Of a DNA stretch of 64,000 bases, positions 11,101 through 21,559 are shown piece after piece. The stretch spans positions 106,265,513-106,329,512 of the forward strand of contig NC_080677.1 of NCBI RefSeq assembly GCF_030445035.2, read 5' to 3'. The position numbers were made by a program, and so were the translations under genes. The notes beneath the pieces are model-generated. The model saw only the letters and a program-made list of their open reading frames with translations, was not told the origin of the DNA and did not search any database. Source of the stretch: Dasypus novemcinctus (Eukaryota; Chordata; Mammalia; Cingulata; Dasypodidae). Numbering within the stretch: the stretch's first letter is position 1; every line of letters starts with the position of its first letter.

Positions 11101-12131
11101 AACACTTTCTTTTTTATGTATGTAAATATCACATAACTCTATGAGTGTTTAGCTTGTTTCAGTTGCAGCATAAAGCAACATCCTCTCCTCTGAAGCACTC
11201 TTAAGAGAGCTAACACTTTTAACTGCATTCTATTGAACAATGGAGTGTAGTGTAATTTTAGAATTAACTTGCCATTTCATAAAATCACTTCTTATTTGAA
11301 TTTATGCCACTCACAAATACATGAAATAAAGATTTTGAGTGAAGAGGGAAAAGATTATTTTCTGCTTTTTTATGTCTCTCGTATTTATGTGGGATATGGC
11401 TGAAACAAGGCATTATTCAACCTTTGGGTGAATTAAGCTGGAGGAGATCCAGAAAAGGGTACCTGGACCAAAAAAAAGCACAAACACTGCCTATCTTAAA
11501 ATTCATCCTGAGAAGATGTGCTTCCCCTTCAAACTGCCACCTGAGGCCTGGCCTCCTATCTAAGCCCCACCCCTGCCCTTTCACTCTCAGCAAAGGACAG
11601 GGCTGCCTGGACCCTCTTCCTTTAATCCTGGCTGCCCCACCCCCACACATTCCAGTTACTCTGTCTCTGTGCATCAAGTCCAGGCCCATTTCTCCACTTC
11701 TTGCCTTGATTCCCAACCCTTGCCTCTCACTCAGATGCTGACTTTTGCTTTGCTTCTTTATTGCTCTGGTCCCTCAGCTCCAATAGCTGGCTCAGGCTGT
11801 TGTGGTAAGGTCCAGCCCACCCTCTCCAGAGACCAAGCCTTAGTTTGGATCAGCTCCTGGCTATGCCAGGCCACCACCTGCTTGGAAAAAGCCTTTTCTT
11901 CATTACTGAGGTCACTCTTCTCAAAGGATTCGTCCTGTCCTCTGACTCCTGAGTCCTTAGCTCCTACTTCATTTAGAAGATGGAGACCATCCGATGTGAC
12001 CATCTCAACTTCTTTCCTCTCCTCCTCAAAATGTTCCTGCATTATTATAGGACAACTCTACTTTACTACTGACTTTAAATTAGAACTGTTCTTCTATTAG
12101 AATCCCTAATAATGGATAGGAAATTTGCCAT
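11101..12131. other. Intergenic stretch, no gene recognised
   Basis: Mostly unrecognised. 11400-12050 is GC-richer and has open frames on both strands (a 94-codon minus frame at 11758-12042, a 143-codon + frame at 11669-12100). Neither resembles a family I know, and no splice or promoter context supports either. Part of 11950-12030 resembles a mammalian repeat that I cannot name. Confidence 0.35.
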
Positions 12132-12145
12132 CAGTCTGGGTCTTT

Positions 12146-12181
12146 TTTTTTTTTTAAAAACATTTATTTATTTCTTGCCCC
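12146..12181 (-). mobile_element. Extremely 5'-truncated SINE, 36 bp
   Basis: Only a poly-T tract, an ATTT tail and a few bases of SINE 3' end lie between perfect 14-bp direct repeats (12132-12145 and 12182-12195). It is a retrotransposition event that ended almost at once. Confidence 0.7.
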
Positions 12182-12353
12182 CAGTCTGGGTCTTTGAATT
12201 ATTCCATGTAGAAAGTCACCAGCCTGGAATATGATATGAGAAAAAAAAATTCCTCTACATTATTTAAGTCACTGACTAATGTTTGGTTCTTTCGATTCTG
12301 TAGCTGGCCTATCCTAAATAATACACAAGGGCAAGCTAAAGTTAAGATTTGTG

Positions 12354-12726
12354 GGGAAACGGACTTTGGCCCAGTGGTTAGGGCATCCGTCTACCACATG
12401 GGAGGTCCGCGGTTCAAACCCCGGGCCTCCTTGACCCGTGTGGAGCTGGCCATGCACAGTGCTGATGCGCGCAAGGAGTGCCGTGCCACGCAAGGGTGTC
12501 CCCCGCGTGGGGGAGCCCCACGCGCAAGGAGTGCGCCCGTGAGGAAAGCCGCCCAGTGTGAAAAGAAAGTGCAGCCTGCCCAGGAATGGCGCCGCCCACA
12601 CTTTCCGTGCCGCTGATGACAACAGAAGCGGACAAAGAAACAAGACGCAGCAAATAGACACCAAGAACAGACAACCAGGGGAGGGGGGGAAATTAAATAA
12701 ATAAATAAATCTTTAAAAAAAAAAAA
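12354..12726 (+). mobile_element. DAS long SINE, intact-looking
   Basis: The tRNA-derived RNA polymerase III promoter is well kept: A box TGGCCCAGTGG at 12367-12377 and B box GGTTCAAACC at 12411-12420. A GC-rich body, an (AAAT)n tail and poly-A follow. Target duplication AAGATTTGTG at 12344-12353 and 12727-12736. Low divergence from the copies at 8965, 20389, 41416 and 42625. Confidence 0.9.
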
Positions 12727-12736
12727 AAGATTTGTG

Positions 12737-13144
12737 TAGACACATACAATTGTTGGCAGGAGTTAAATAAAATTCATGCCTTAAATGAACTATCCTTTAT
12801 CTGGATCTGTCCAACCCATTACTCGTTTCTGCCCCCCTTTCCCTTGCCAGCCTAAATGCCTTCCCAGTCTCCCCTGCTGTGTGAGGCAAGGCCACATGAC
12901 AGGGAATTCTGGAAAGACTTTTGCTTTCCTGATAAAAATGGGCAGACATTTCTGGCACTGGTCTTTTCCCTCTTCTTGCTATGATGTCTGGATCTAGAGC
13001 AGCTATCTTGCAACTGCAAGGGAAAAGTCAAGGGAATTGCAAAGATGTTCATCCTGATGTGGTTGAGCCTCAAAACAAATACTTCCAAATTCTTGATATG
13101 TGAAAGAAAAAAAAAAATTATCCTATGGTTAATCTAGTTTGTTG
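12737..13144. other. Intergenic stretch, nothing recognised
   Basis: No repeat, RNA gene or convincing coding region seen. The short frames present lack context. Confidence 0.4.
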
Positions 13145-14401
13145 CTAGATTGGTGCAAAAGGAATTGCAGTTGCGGACCATGAATTTTAAATCATTATAA
13201 CTAAGCTCAAACACATCTTTATTAATCAAAATAGGAACCATTACAATCAACACATTTTTGCTAATGAGAAATAAGTTCTTTTATTCCTGTAGCATAAAAA
13301 TCCAAACTTCAGGATTCGACGAACTCTTGGAAAGCACTTTCCGCATCCTGCTGGTTGTGGAAGAGTTTTCCCTGCAAAAAGTAGTCAGGATGCTTGAAGA
13401 AGTGGAAGTAGGTTGGCGAGAGGCCAGGTGAATATGGAGAATGAGGCAAAACTTCGTAGTCCAATTCATTCAACTTTTGAAGTGTTGGTTTTGCGACGTG
13501 CAGTTGGATGTTGTCATGGAGAATAATTGGGCTCTTTCTGTTGACCAATGCTGGCTGCAGGCGTTGCAGTTTTCGGTGCATCTCATCGACTTGCTGAGCA
13601 TACTTCTCAGATGTAATGGTTTCACCAGGATTCAGAAAGCTGTAGTGGATCAGACAAGCAGCAAACTACCAAACAGTGACCATGACCTCTTTTTGGTGCA
13701 AATTTGGCTTTGGGAAGTGCTTTGGAGCTTCTCGGTCCCACCACTGAGCTGGTTGACGCTGGTTGTATAAAATCCACTTTTCATCACACATCACAATCTG
13801 ATAGAAATGGTTCATTGTTGTTACATAGAAAAAGGCAATACTTTGAAATGACGATTTTCTTTTTATTTTCAGTCAGCTCATGAGGCATCCACTTATCGAG
13901 TTTTTTCACCTTTCCAATTTGCTTCAAATGCCGAACGACTGTAGAATGGATGACATTTTCTTCAGCAACTTTTTGTATAGTTGTGTGAGGATCAGCTTCA
14001 ATGATTGCTCACAACTGGTCGTTGTCAACTTCCGATGGCTGGCCACTATGCTTCTCATCTTCAAGGCTCTGTTTCCTTTACAAAACTTGAACCACAACTG
14101 CACCGTATGTTTGTTAGCAGTTCCTGGCCAAATGCGTTATTGACATTACGAGTTGTCTCCTCTGCTTTATGACCCAATTTGAACTCAAATAAGAAAATTG
14201 CTTGAATTTGCTTTTTGTCTAACATCATTTCCATAGTCTAAAATAAACAGCAAGCAATAAGTCATTAGTAAAAAAACATAAAGCGAGAAATGCACGTTAA
14301 AATGATGCATAACATAACCACGTTTATTTAAGAATGGATGCCAACATCAAACAGCAAATTTCAACAATGCAAAAACCACAATCACTTTTGCACCAACCGA
14401 A
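13145..14401 (-). mobile_element. Mariner DNA transposon (Hsmar1/cecropia-like), near full length
   Basis: About 1257 bp, close to the roughly 1.29 kb of Hsmar1-type mariners. The terminal inverted repeats are clear: 'gattggtgcaaaag' near 13148 and 'cttttgcaccaacc' near 14385-14398. The right flank keeps the TA target dinucleotide (14402-14403); the left one appears mutated. The interior on the minus strand is a decayed transposase gene. Confidence 0.85.
13222..14234 (-). pseudogene. Mariner transposase pseudogene
   Basis: Mariner (IS630/Tc1/mariner) transposase, which cuts and pastes the element at TA sites. The likely start is ATG at 14234 or 14225 (minus strand), where the N-terminal 'LDKKQI'-type segment begins. 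The end is TAA at 13222-13224 after 'CVDCNGSYFD'. Several frameshifts and stops break it. Only the C-terminal third stays open for 90 codons (13309-13581), and it ends early at a stop after 'FQEFVES'. Of the catalytic DD34D triad, the first Asp (in CDEKW) and the second (in LHDN) are readable. The third, in the 'LSPT-D-Y' motif, is Tyr here. It is closely like the domain captured in primate SETMAR. It cannot be active. Confidence 0.85.
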
Positions 14402-14403
14402 TA

Positions 14404-15173
14404 CTTGCTGAAGCATTCTGGATTCTGAGTCTGACTTTAGGATTCTGGAGACAGGGAGAAAGGAGACCTTAGGTTCCCTCCTAGCTCATCCGTCTCCATT
14501 TGTAGAAACGAATCAGAGACCTAGACCAATACACTATGCCATCCTGTAATAAAGCAGGTGCAGTTGGCTAGAATTTTTTTTATACTTTTTTTTCTTAGAA
14601 ACTTGAGTGTGGTAGGCAGAATCCAGGATGATAAAACTTGATAGTGCTTAAAGACAATGGCAGTGCTGGAGCAAATCAATATACAATTATCTAAGGCCAC
14701 TGAGAACCCAGAGGCACTGATTAATGATATTCAGGATAATGGATGAAAGTTGGTCTGGCTGTTAAATGACAGCAAGACAGGATTGATCTATTAATTAAAA
14801 GTTTTGTAACCATTGCTCATTTTGTATAGCTGTATAAATGCCTATCATACCTTCAGTTCCTCGATAGTCAATTACTATATAAATAAGGAAAATTGGTGTT
14901 CTGCCTTAAGGTTTGAGAAAAATTTCTAAGTCTCACAGATTAATTTATTTTTCTTTTCTGTTTAAAACAGGCTTTCAGTTCCACATAATAATGCCATAAA
15001 GTAAACTTATTTTGTTGTTTCATAAAATGGCTTTTATAATGGCATATGCCATGAGTAGCATTTTAATCAAGTTCAAACTAAACAAGGCATATAGAAATAG
15101 CCTAATTTAAAAACCTACATAGAAAATGATGGAATCAGATATGACAACAAGATTCAAGTTTAGTCACCTAGGC
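14404..15173. other. Intergenic stretch, nothing recognised
   Basis: AT-rich sequence without identifiable genes or confident repeats. 14600-14800 may contain very old repeat relics. Confidence 0.35.
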
Positions 15174-15372
15174 CTGCACTGTCGATACAACATCTACTAG
15201 TCACAGGTAGTTATTTAAATGTAATTTAAATTAATTAAAACAAAATAAAAAAATTCAGATCCTCAGTTGCACTAGTCACATTTCAAATGCTCATTAGCCT
15301 CATGTGGCTGGTGGCTACCATGTTGGATAGTGCAGATATAGAGCATTTCCATCATTATTCTGGATAGTGCTG
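15174..15372. mobile_element. hAT-type non-autonomous DNA transposon
   Basis: Shares 'gctggtggctaccatgttgg' and 'catttcaaatgctcatta' phrases with mammalian MER-type hAT elements. The ends are inverted (CTGCACTGTC / GATAGTGCTG). The 8-bp flank match is poor. Confidence 0.5.
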
Positions 15373-15399
15373 CTCTAGACACCTTGAGTTTGTGAGGCT

Positions 15400-15575
15400 T
15401 TTCTTCCAATAAAGAGAGAAAAAATGAAGTAGCAGCTGAAAAGGAGATCAGGGCCAGAAGGTGAGGGCCTCATGTGCTATGTGAGGAGTTGAAACTTTAT
15501 CCTGAAGCCAAGGGGGAGCCACTGTAATTTTAAGGAGGGAATTAATGTGATTTGGATTTGCATTTTAGAAAGAAC
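15400..15575 (+). mobile_element. Old LINE 3' UTR fragment
   Basis: 'aactttatcctgaagccaagggggagccactg' and 'agggaattaatgtgatttgg' are phrases of the same ancient LINE 3' UTR found at 10425 and 31690. Confidence 0.45.
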
Positions 15576-15774
15576 ATTAGGCAAACAATATGGAGAATGG
15601 GCTGAAGTTGGAGGCAAGTTGGGGAGAATGGAGGCAGGGAATTACTCCTCAGGGTTGTTTTCTTTTATTTCCTCAGAAGAAGCTTACTAGACCACTGAAT
15701 ATTCTTCCTTTGCCCAGCCTCTGGATTCTACAGGCACAGGTCCAGAATGAAAGGGGAATGTTTGGCTACTATAG

Positions 15775-15907
15775 AAGCAGGCTAGTCAAATAGTTAAGAG
15801 CAAAATATTTATGGTCAGAAAGATCTGGGTTCAAATTTTGCTCCTTATTGACTGTTGACTTAGAGGTAATTGCTTGTCTTTTCTAAGCATTAATGTCCTC
15901 CTTTGTA
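15775..15907 (+). mobile_element. MIR SINE, left part
   Basis: A MIR core ('gatctgggttcaaattttgctcc...') in sense. The rest, with 'gtaaagcatttggcacagagtc', resumes at 16186-16300 after a SINE insertion, so the MIR was split. Confidence 0.6.
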
Positions 15908-15922
15908 AAAAGAGATTAATTA

Positions 15923-16170
15923 GGGAAGTGGCTGTGGCTCAACCAGTTGGGCTTTCGTCTATCATATGGGAGGCCCTGGGTTTGCATGCCGGGGCTTCCT
16001 TGTGAAAGCAGGCTAGCCCGCCCAGCCTGCAAGTGCTGTGGACAGCTGACTCAGCAAGGTAACACACACAAAAAAGGGAGACAAGCAAAAACACAGAAGA
16101 GTGCGCAGCGAACGGACACAGAGAGCAGACAACACGCAAAAAGCCACAAAGGGGGGAGAGGGGATAAAAG
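15923..16170 (+). mobile_element. DAS short SINE inside a MIR
   Basis: tRNA-like head (A box 'tggctcaaccagttgg' at 15936-15951) and a compact body ending in a purine-rich run. A 15-bp target duplication with one mismatch flanks it (15908-15922 and 16171-16185). Confidence 0.8.
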
Positions 16171-16326
16171 AAAAGAGCTTAATTATATCTACTTCATCTG
16201 GTTGTACTAATGTACTGGTTGTACATTATATAATGTAGGTAAAGCATTTGGCACAGAGTCTGTTTAGCACTCACAATATTTCGGCCATTATTATTGCCAG
16301 GGACATATTTCCTAAAAATAGGGGTT

Positions 16327-17400
16327 TTATATATTTTTTTGTCTTTATTTATTTTTTTAATATTACATTAAAAAAATATGAGGTCCCCATATATCCCCCA
16401 CCCTCCTCTCCCCACTCCTCCCCCCATAACAACAATCTCCTCCATCATGATGAGTCATTCACTGCATTTGGTGAATACATCTCTGAGCACTGCTGCACCT
16501 CATGGTCAATGGTCCACATCATAGCCCATACTCTCCTACAGTCCACCCAGTGGGCCATGGGAGGACATACAATGTCCAGTAACTATCCCTGCAGCACCAC
16601 CCAGGACGACTCTAAGTCCTAAAAACGCCCCCACATCTCATCTCTTCCTCCCACTCCCTACCCCCAGCAGCCACCATGGCCACTTTCTCTACACCAATGC
16701 CACATTTCCTTCGATTACTAATCACAACAGTTCATGAATAGAATATCAGTTAAGTCCACTCTAATCCATACTCTATTCCTCCATCCTGTGGGCCTCAGAA
16801 TGATTGTGTCCACTCCACATCTATATCAAGAGGGAGCTTAGATTCCACATGGATGCTGGATGTAATTCTCCTGCTTTCAGATGTAGGTACTCTTGACTCC
16901 CTGGTGTGGTGGTTGATCTTCTTCACCTCCATGTCAGATGAGTGGGGTAACTCCAATAAACCAGAGTGTAGGAGCTGAAGTCTGTTGAGGCTCAGGGCCT
17001 GGCTATCACATGATCAGTCCAGAGATTCAGGTCCCCTGGGTATACATTAAACCCCAGCACCAACTACAGTTCCAGTAAAAGTAAAAGAAGAGACTTGTGG
17101 ACAAAGATCACATCCAAGTCCAGCTCCATCTCACAGAAACACAAACTTCAAAGTAGGGCCAACTGACATGGCACTGAACTCCATCTGCCATGACCATAGA
17201 ACCTGTGGTTCTCTGTAGCCCTCAGAAGAACCAGTACCTGGGGTTGTATCTACTTTATCTGTCTCTGGGACTCTGCTGAGGTGTGCATAAGGGCAACCCC
17301 TCTGATAACCTCCCGGCTCTTTTTGGAGACTCATAGCCATATAAACTCATTTGTCCTTTCCATTTCCCTCTTTTCTTCAGGTGGAAAAGCATTTTTAACT
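16327..17400 (-). mobile_element. Family A copy joined to an antisense L1
   Basis: Antisense family A 3' region with the shared AATGTTACATT-like end near 16360. It carries the same two short frames as the copies at 6433 and 30310, here interrupted. At about 17400 it passes, with no obvious target duplication, into an L1 3' UTR in the same orientation. This suggests that family A is the distal 3' UTR of a xenarthran L1. Confidence 0.65.
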
Positions 17401-17603
17401 CCTGGTATTATATGTAGATTGAGATATTTTGCTGGTCCGAGTTGACCCTTTTATTCAAGTCATTTTCTAGTTGAAAGGACAATCTTATAATTGTACTATT
17501 AACTATTGTCCATACATACAACCTAAAATTTCCATTTTAACTACATTCAAATATATAATTCAGTGCTGTTAATTATGATCACAATGTTGATCTACATCAC
17601 TAG

Positions 17604-18264
17604 TATAGCAGTTTGGTATTATTTATGAATTCCAAAAATAGATATTGGATTGTATTTGTAAACTGGTCTGTTCCTCTGGACATAGTTGATTGTATTCAGT
17701 TCAGAGGTTTCACTTGATTAAGTAATGATTAAGACTTTGATTGGGCCATGTCAGTAGGATGTTGAGTCCCCTGGACCCTTGGTGGGCAGGGACTTACAGA
17801 AAAAACAAGAGGAGTTAGTTAGAGTTTTAATGCTGGAACCTTAGGAAGTAAATAAACGAGAAGCCGATATGTGTGGAAAGAGAGAAGCCTCTGTTAGACA
17901 TGGCAGAGGCCCTGGGAAGAGAGACGAGCTGTTCACCTGATAGTTTACAGCTGGCCTTGTGGAGAGACCAGAGCAGCTGAGCCCAGAAAGAAACAAGCCC
18001 TGGGAGAGAGACGAGACTTATCCCAGCCATCAGCTGATATCGGAAGAGGCTGGGAATACAGAGCCCTTAGAGGAAGAGGAAGCCTGAACCCTTGCAGATG
18101 TTGGCAGCCATCTTGCTCCAACATGTGGCAACAGACTTTGGCGAGAGAAGTAACTTACGCTTTATGGCCTGGCACCTGTAAGCTTCTATCCCAAATAAAT
18201 ATCCTTTATAATACCCAACAGATTTCTGGTACTTTGCATTAGCACCCCTTTGGCTGACTAATAC
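17604..18264 (+). mobile_element. ERV-type LTR family B, longest copy
   Basis: Starts 'tatagcagtttgg' and ends 'catta gcacccctttggctgactaata'. A polyadenylation tract 'aataaatatcctttata' is near 18194. Related copies are at 3661-4128, 49126-49614 and, more distantly, 36404-37020. The ends are not a clean TG...CA, so class assignment (ERVL/MaLR-like) is tentative. It interrupts the L1 3' UTR. Confidence 0.6.
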
Positions 18265-19270
18265 AACTACCATACACAACAAAATGTTTCCATCATCTTA
18301 AATAGAGACTCGGTACATTTTAAGCCTTAACTCTCTATTCCCTATCCCCTCCCACCCTGGTAACCTATATTCTAGATTCTGACTCTCTGAGTTTACTTAT
18401 TCTAATTATTTCATATCAGTGAGATTATACACTATTTTTCTTTTTGTGTCTGGTTTTTTTCACTCAACACAGTGTCTTCAGGGTTCATCCATGTTGTTGC
18501 ATTCTTTCCTTTATATGGCTGAATAATATTCCATTGTGTGAATGTACCACAGTTTATTTACCCATTCATCAGTTGAGGGACACATAGGTTGTTTCTCTTT
18601 TTGGGCAATTTTGAATAATGCTGCTATGAACATCAGTGTGCATATATCTGTTCGAGTCCTTGCTTTCAATTCTTCTGGAAATATACTAAAAGTGGGATTG
18701 CTGGGCCATATAGTAATTCTATACTTCCTGAGGAACTGCCAAAATGCCTTCCACGGCAGCTGCACTGTTTCACATTCCCACCAAGAATGAATATAATGTT
18801 CCTCTTTCTTCACATTCTAACACTTGTACTTTACTATTTTAATATAATTAGCCATTCTAGTGGGTGTGAAATGGTATCACATTGTGGTTTTGATTTGTAT
18901 TTGTCTAAAGGCTAATGATCATCTTTTTATGTGCTTATTGGCCATTTGTATACTTTCCTGGGGAAATGTCTATTCAAGTCTTTTGCCCATTTTTACATCT
19001 AGTTGTCTTTTTGTTGCTGAATTGAAGGATTTCTTTATATATTCTGGATATTGAAATCTTATCAGATTAGTGGTTTCCAAATATTTTCTCCCATTATGTA
19101 GGTTGTCATTTTACTTTCCTGATAATGCTTCTGGAGCTGCAAAAGTTTTAAATTTTGATGAAGTCCCATTTATCTTTCCTTTGTCATTGTTGTTTGTGCT
19201 TGGGATGTAAAGTCAAGGAACCATTGCCTAACACAAGGTCCTGAAGATACTTTCCTATGTTTTCTTCTAG

Positions 19271-19740
19271 TGTTGTGGAATTTAAGAGAAGTTCAATTAT
19301 TTGAGTATAGAGAGGCCAGGACTCAGGAATGATTTTGAGAAGGAAAAATGGTTTATTGACGGCCGGCCGGACTCGGGAGCTTTCAGTTTGAATCCCGAGC
19401 CCCGAACAAGATTTTCAAACGTCTTTTATACAGAGAGGAAAGGCCAAATGGTCCCTTTGTTTCAGTTCTCAATAGGCTTCAATTAGCATATATCTCTTTC
19501 ACATCTTAGGTAAGCTTTTAGCAAGGACTCCAGACATTCTAGATAAGCCTTGGTTTTTGCATTTCCCCTAAATACTTAAAGTTTATAGCCCTTGCTTTGT
19601 TAAACATTTCCTGGGACTGGAGCCTGCTTGTCACTGTCCCTAAGGGCAGGACTGCAGCCCCCCACCGTTCCACACCCACAAGTCAAACAACTTAGTTATC
19701 TCTGAAGAGACACAGAGCCTTCCACCCATAGCCCACATCA
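19271..19740 (-). mobile_element. Solo LTR, gammaretrovirus-like (class I ERV), 4-bp duplication
   Basis: 470 bp that starts TG and ends CA, with CTAG on both sides (19267-19270 and 19741-19744); 4 bp is the class I ERV size. On the minus strand there is a TATA box at about 19424-19430, a C/G-rich R region and AATAAA (complement at 19352-19357), then a U5 end. No viral genes remain next to it, as after LTR-LTR recombination. It splits L1 ORF2. Confidence 0.85.
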
Positions 19741-20388
19741 CTAGAAGTTTGATATTTCTGGCTCTTGCATTTAGATATTTGATCCTTTTTTTTTTCTTCA
19801 TGTTAGATTGGTAATGAGCTGACATTGTAACAAGTTTGAGGGAGGCACATCTCACACAAATGTGTGAATACCCATTCATCATGCTTATGTACCACAAAAG
19901 GATCTATTTGATCCATTTTGAGTTGATTTTTTGTATATAGTGTGAAGTAGGGGTCCATTTTCATTCTTTTGCACAGAGATCCAGTTTACCCAGCACATTT
20001 GTTGAAGAGACTATTCTTTTCAAATTGAATGGTCTTTGCCCTCTTGTCAAAATTCTTTTTGGCCATAACTGTGAGGACTGATTTCTGTGAACTTAATTCA
20101 ATTCCATTAGTCTATATGTCTGTTCTTGTGCCAATATCATGCTTTTTTGATTACTGTGGCTTTGTAATAAGTTTCAAGTTTGGGAAGTGTGAGTCCTCAG
20201 ACCTCATTCTTCTTTTTCAAAACGGTTTTGGCTATTCAGGACCCTTTACCTTCACATATAAATTCGATGATTGCTTTTCCATTTCTATAAAGAAGGTTGT
20301 TGGAATTTTTTATTGGAATTGCATTGAATCTGTAACTTTGAGTAGAATTGACATCTTAACAATATTTAGTCTTCTAATCCAAGAACAG

Positions 20389-20755
20389 GGAAACGGACTT
20401 GGCCCAGTGGTTAGGGCATCCGCCTACCACATGGGAGGTCCGTGGTTCAAACCCTGGGCCTCCTTGCTCCGTTTGGAGCTGGCCCATGCGCAGTGCTGAT
20501 GCGCGCAAGGAGTGCCCTGCCAGGCAGGGGTGTCCCCCGTGTAGGGGAGCCCCATGCACAAGGAGTGCACCCGTAAGGAGAGCCGCCCAGCGTGAAAGAA
20601 AGTGCAGCCTGCCCAGGAATGGTGCCGCCCACACTTCCCGTGCCGCTGACGACAACAGAAGTGGACAAAGAAACAAGACGCAGCAAACAGACACAGAGAA
20701 CAGACAACCGGGGGAGGGGGGGAATTAAATAAATAAATAAATCTTAAAAAAAAAA
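20389..20755 (+). mobile_element. DAS long SINE nested in L1
   Basis: A box TGGCCCAGTGG at 20400-20410, B box GGTTCAAACC at 20444-20453, GC-rich body, (AAAT)n and poly-A. A 12-bp duplication with one mismatch flanks it (20377-20388 and 20756-20767). It lies opposite to its L1 host. Confidence 0.9.
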
Positions 20756-21559
20756 ATCCATGAACAGAGACTGTTCTTCCACTTATTCAGGTCTTCTTTA
20801 ATTTCTTTTAGCAATGACTTGTAGTTTTCTGTATACAAGTCCTTTAATCTTTAGTTAGATTTATTCTTAGGTATTTGATTTAGTTGTAAATGGAATTTTT
20901 ACCTTGACTTCTTCCAATTGTTCATTACTAGTGTAGAGAAGCACTGCTGACTTTTGTATGTTGACCTCATATCCTCCCACTTTGCTGAATTCATTTATTA
21001 GCTGTAGGAACTTTGTTTTGTATTTTTCAGGAATTTCCAGGATTTTCTGCATATAGGATCATGTCATCTGCAAACTGGGAAATATTTGCAATATTTCCTT
21101 TCCAGTTTAGATGGCTTTTATTTCTCTTTATTGCCTAATTTCTCTGGCTAAAACTTCCAGTAGAATGTTAAATAACAGTGGTGACAGTGGGCATCCTTGT
21201 CTTGTTCCTCATCTTAGAGGGAAAACTTTCATTTTTTTACCATTGTGTATGCCAGCTGTGGGTTTTTCAAATGTGTCCCTTATCATGCTGAGGAAATTTC
21301 TTTCTATTTTTAGTTTTCTAAATGTTTTTATTAAGAAGGCATGCTGGATTTTATCAAATGCCTTTTCTGCATCAATTGAGTTCCTCATGTGTGCCCCTCC
21401 CCCTTTATTCTGGTAATATAGTGTATTGCATTAATTTATTTCACATATCTCAGATAAATCCCACTTGATCATGGTGTATAATTCTTTTAATGTGCTATTT
21501 GACTCAGTTTGCTAGTATTTTGTCAACGATACAACTTTTGGTGTCATTATTCAAATTGA

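Larger units (their letters stand above)
17401..21545 (-). mobile_element. L1, 5'-truncated in ORF2, antisense, with three nested insertions
   Basis: On the minus strand it reads from the RT region (21545) to the ORF2 C-terminus (about 18511), then the 3' UTR. The last 100 codons stay open (18511-18813) with the C-terminal signature 'CPSTDEWVNKLWYIHTMEYY'. Upstream ORF2 is broken by stops. Three younger elements interrupt it: the LTR at 17604-18264, the solo LTR at 19271-19740 and the SINE at 20389-20755. Taken with 16327-17400, one insertion may cover about 5.2 kb. Confidence 0.8.

Noticed and set aside
11669..12100. 143-codon + frame and 94-codon minus frame in a GC-richer patch
   Set aside because: No recognisable domain, start context or splice support; both strands are open, as expected by composition.
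12360..12430. tRNA-like A and B boxes, also in many other places
   Set aside because: They are SINE heads, with downstream SINE bodies and target duplications; no cloverleaf with an intact acceptor stem was found.
13441..13770. 109-codon + frame
   Set aside because: Antisense shadow of the mariner transposase pseudogene.
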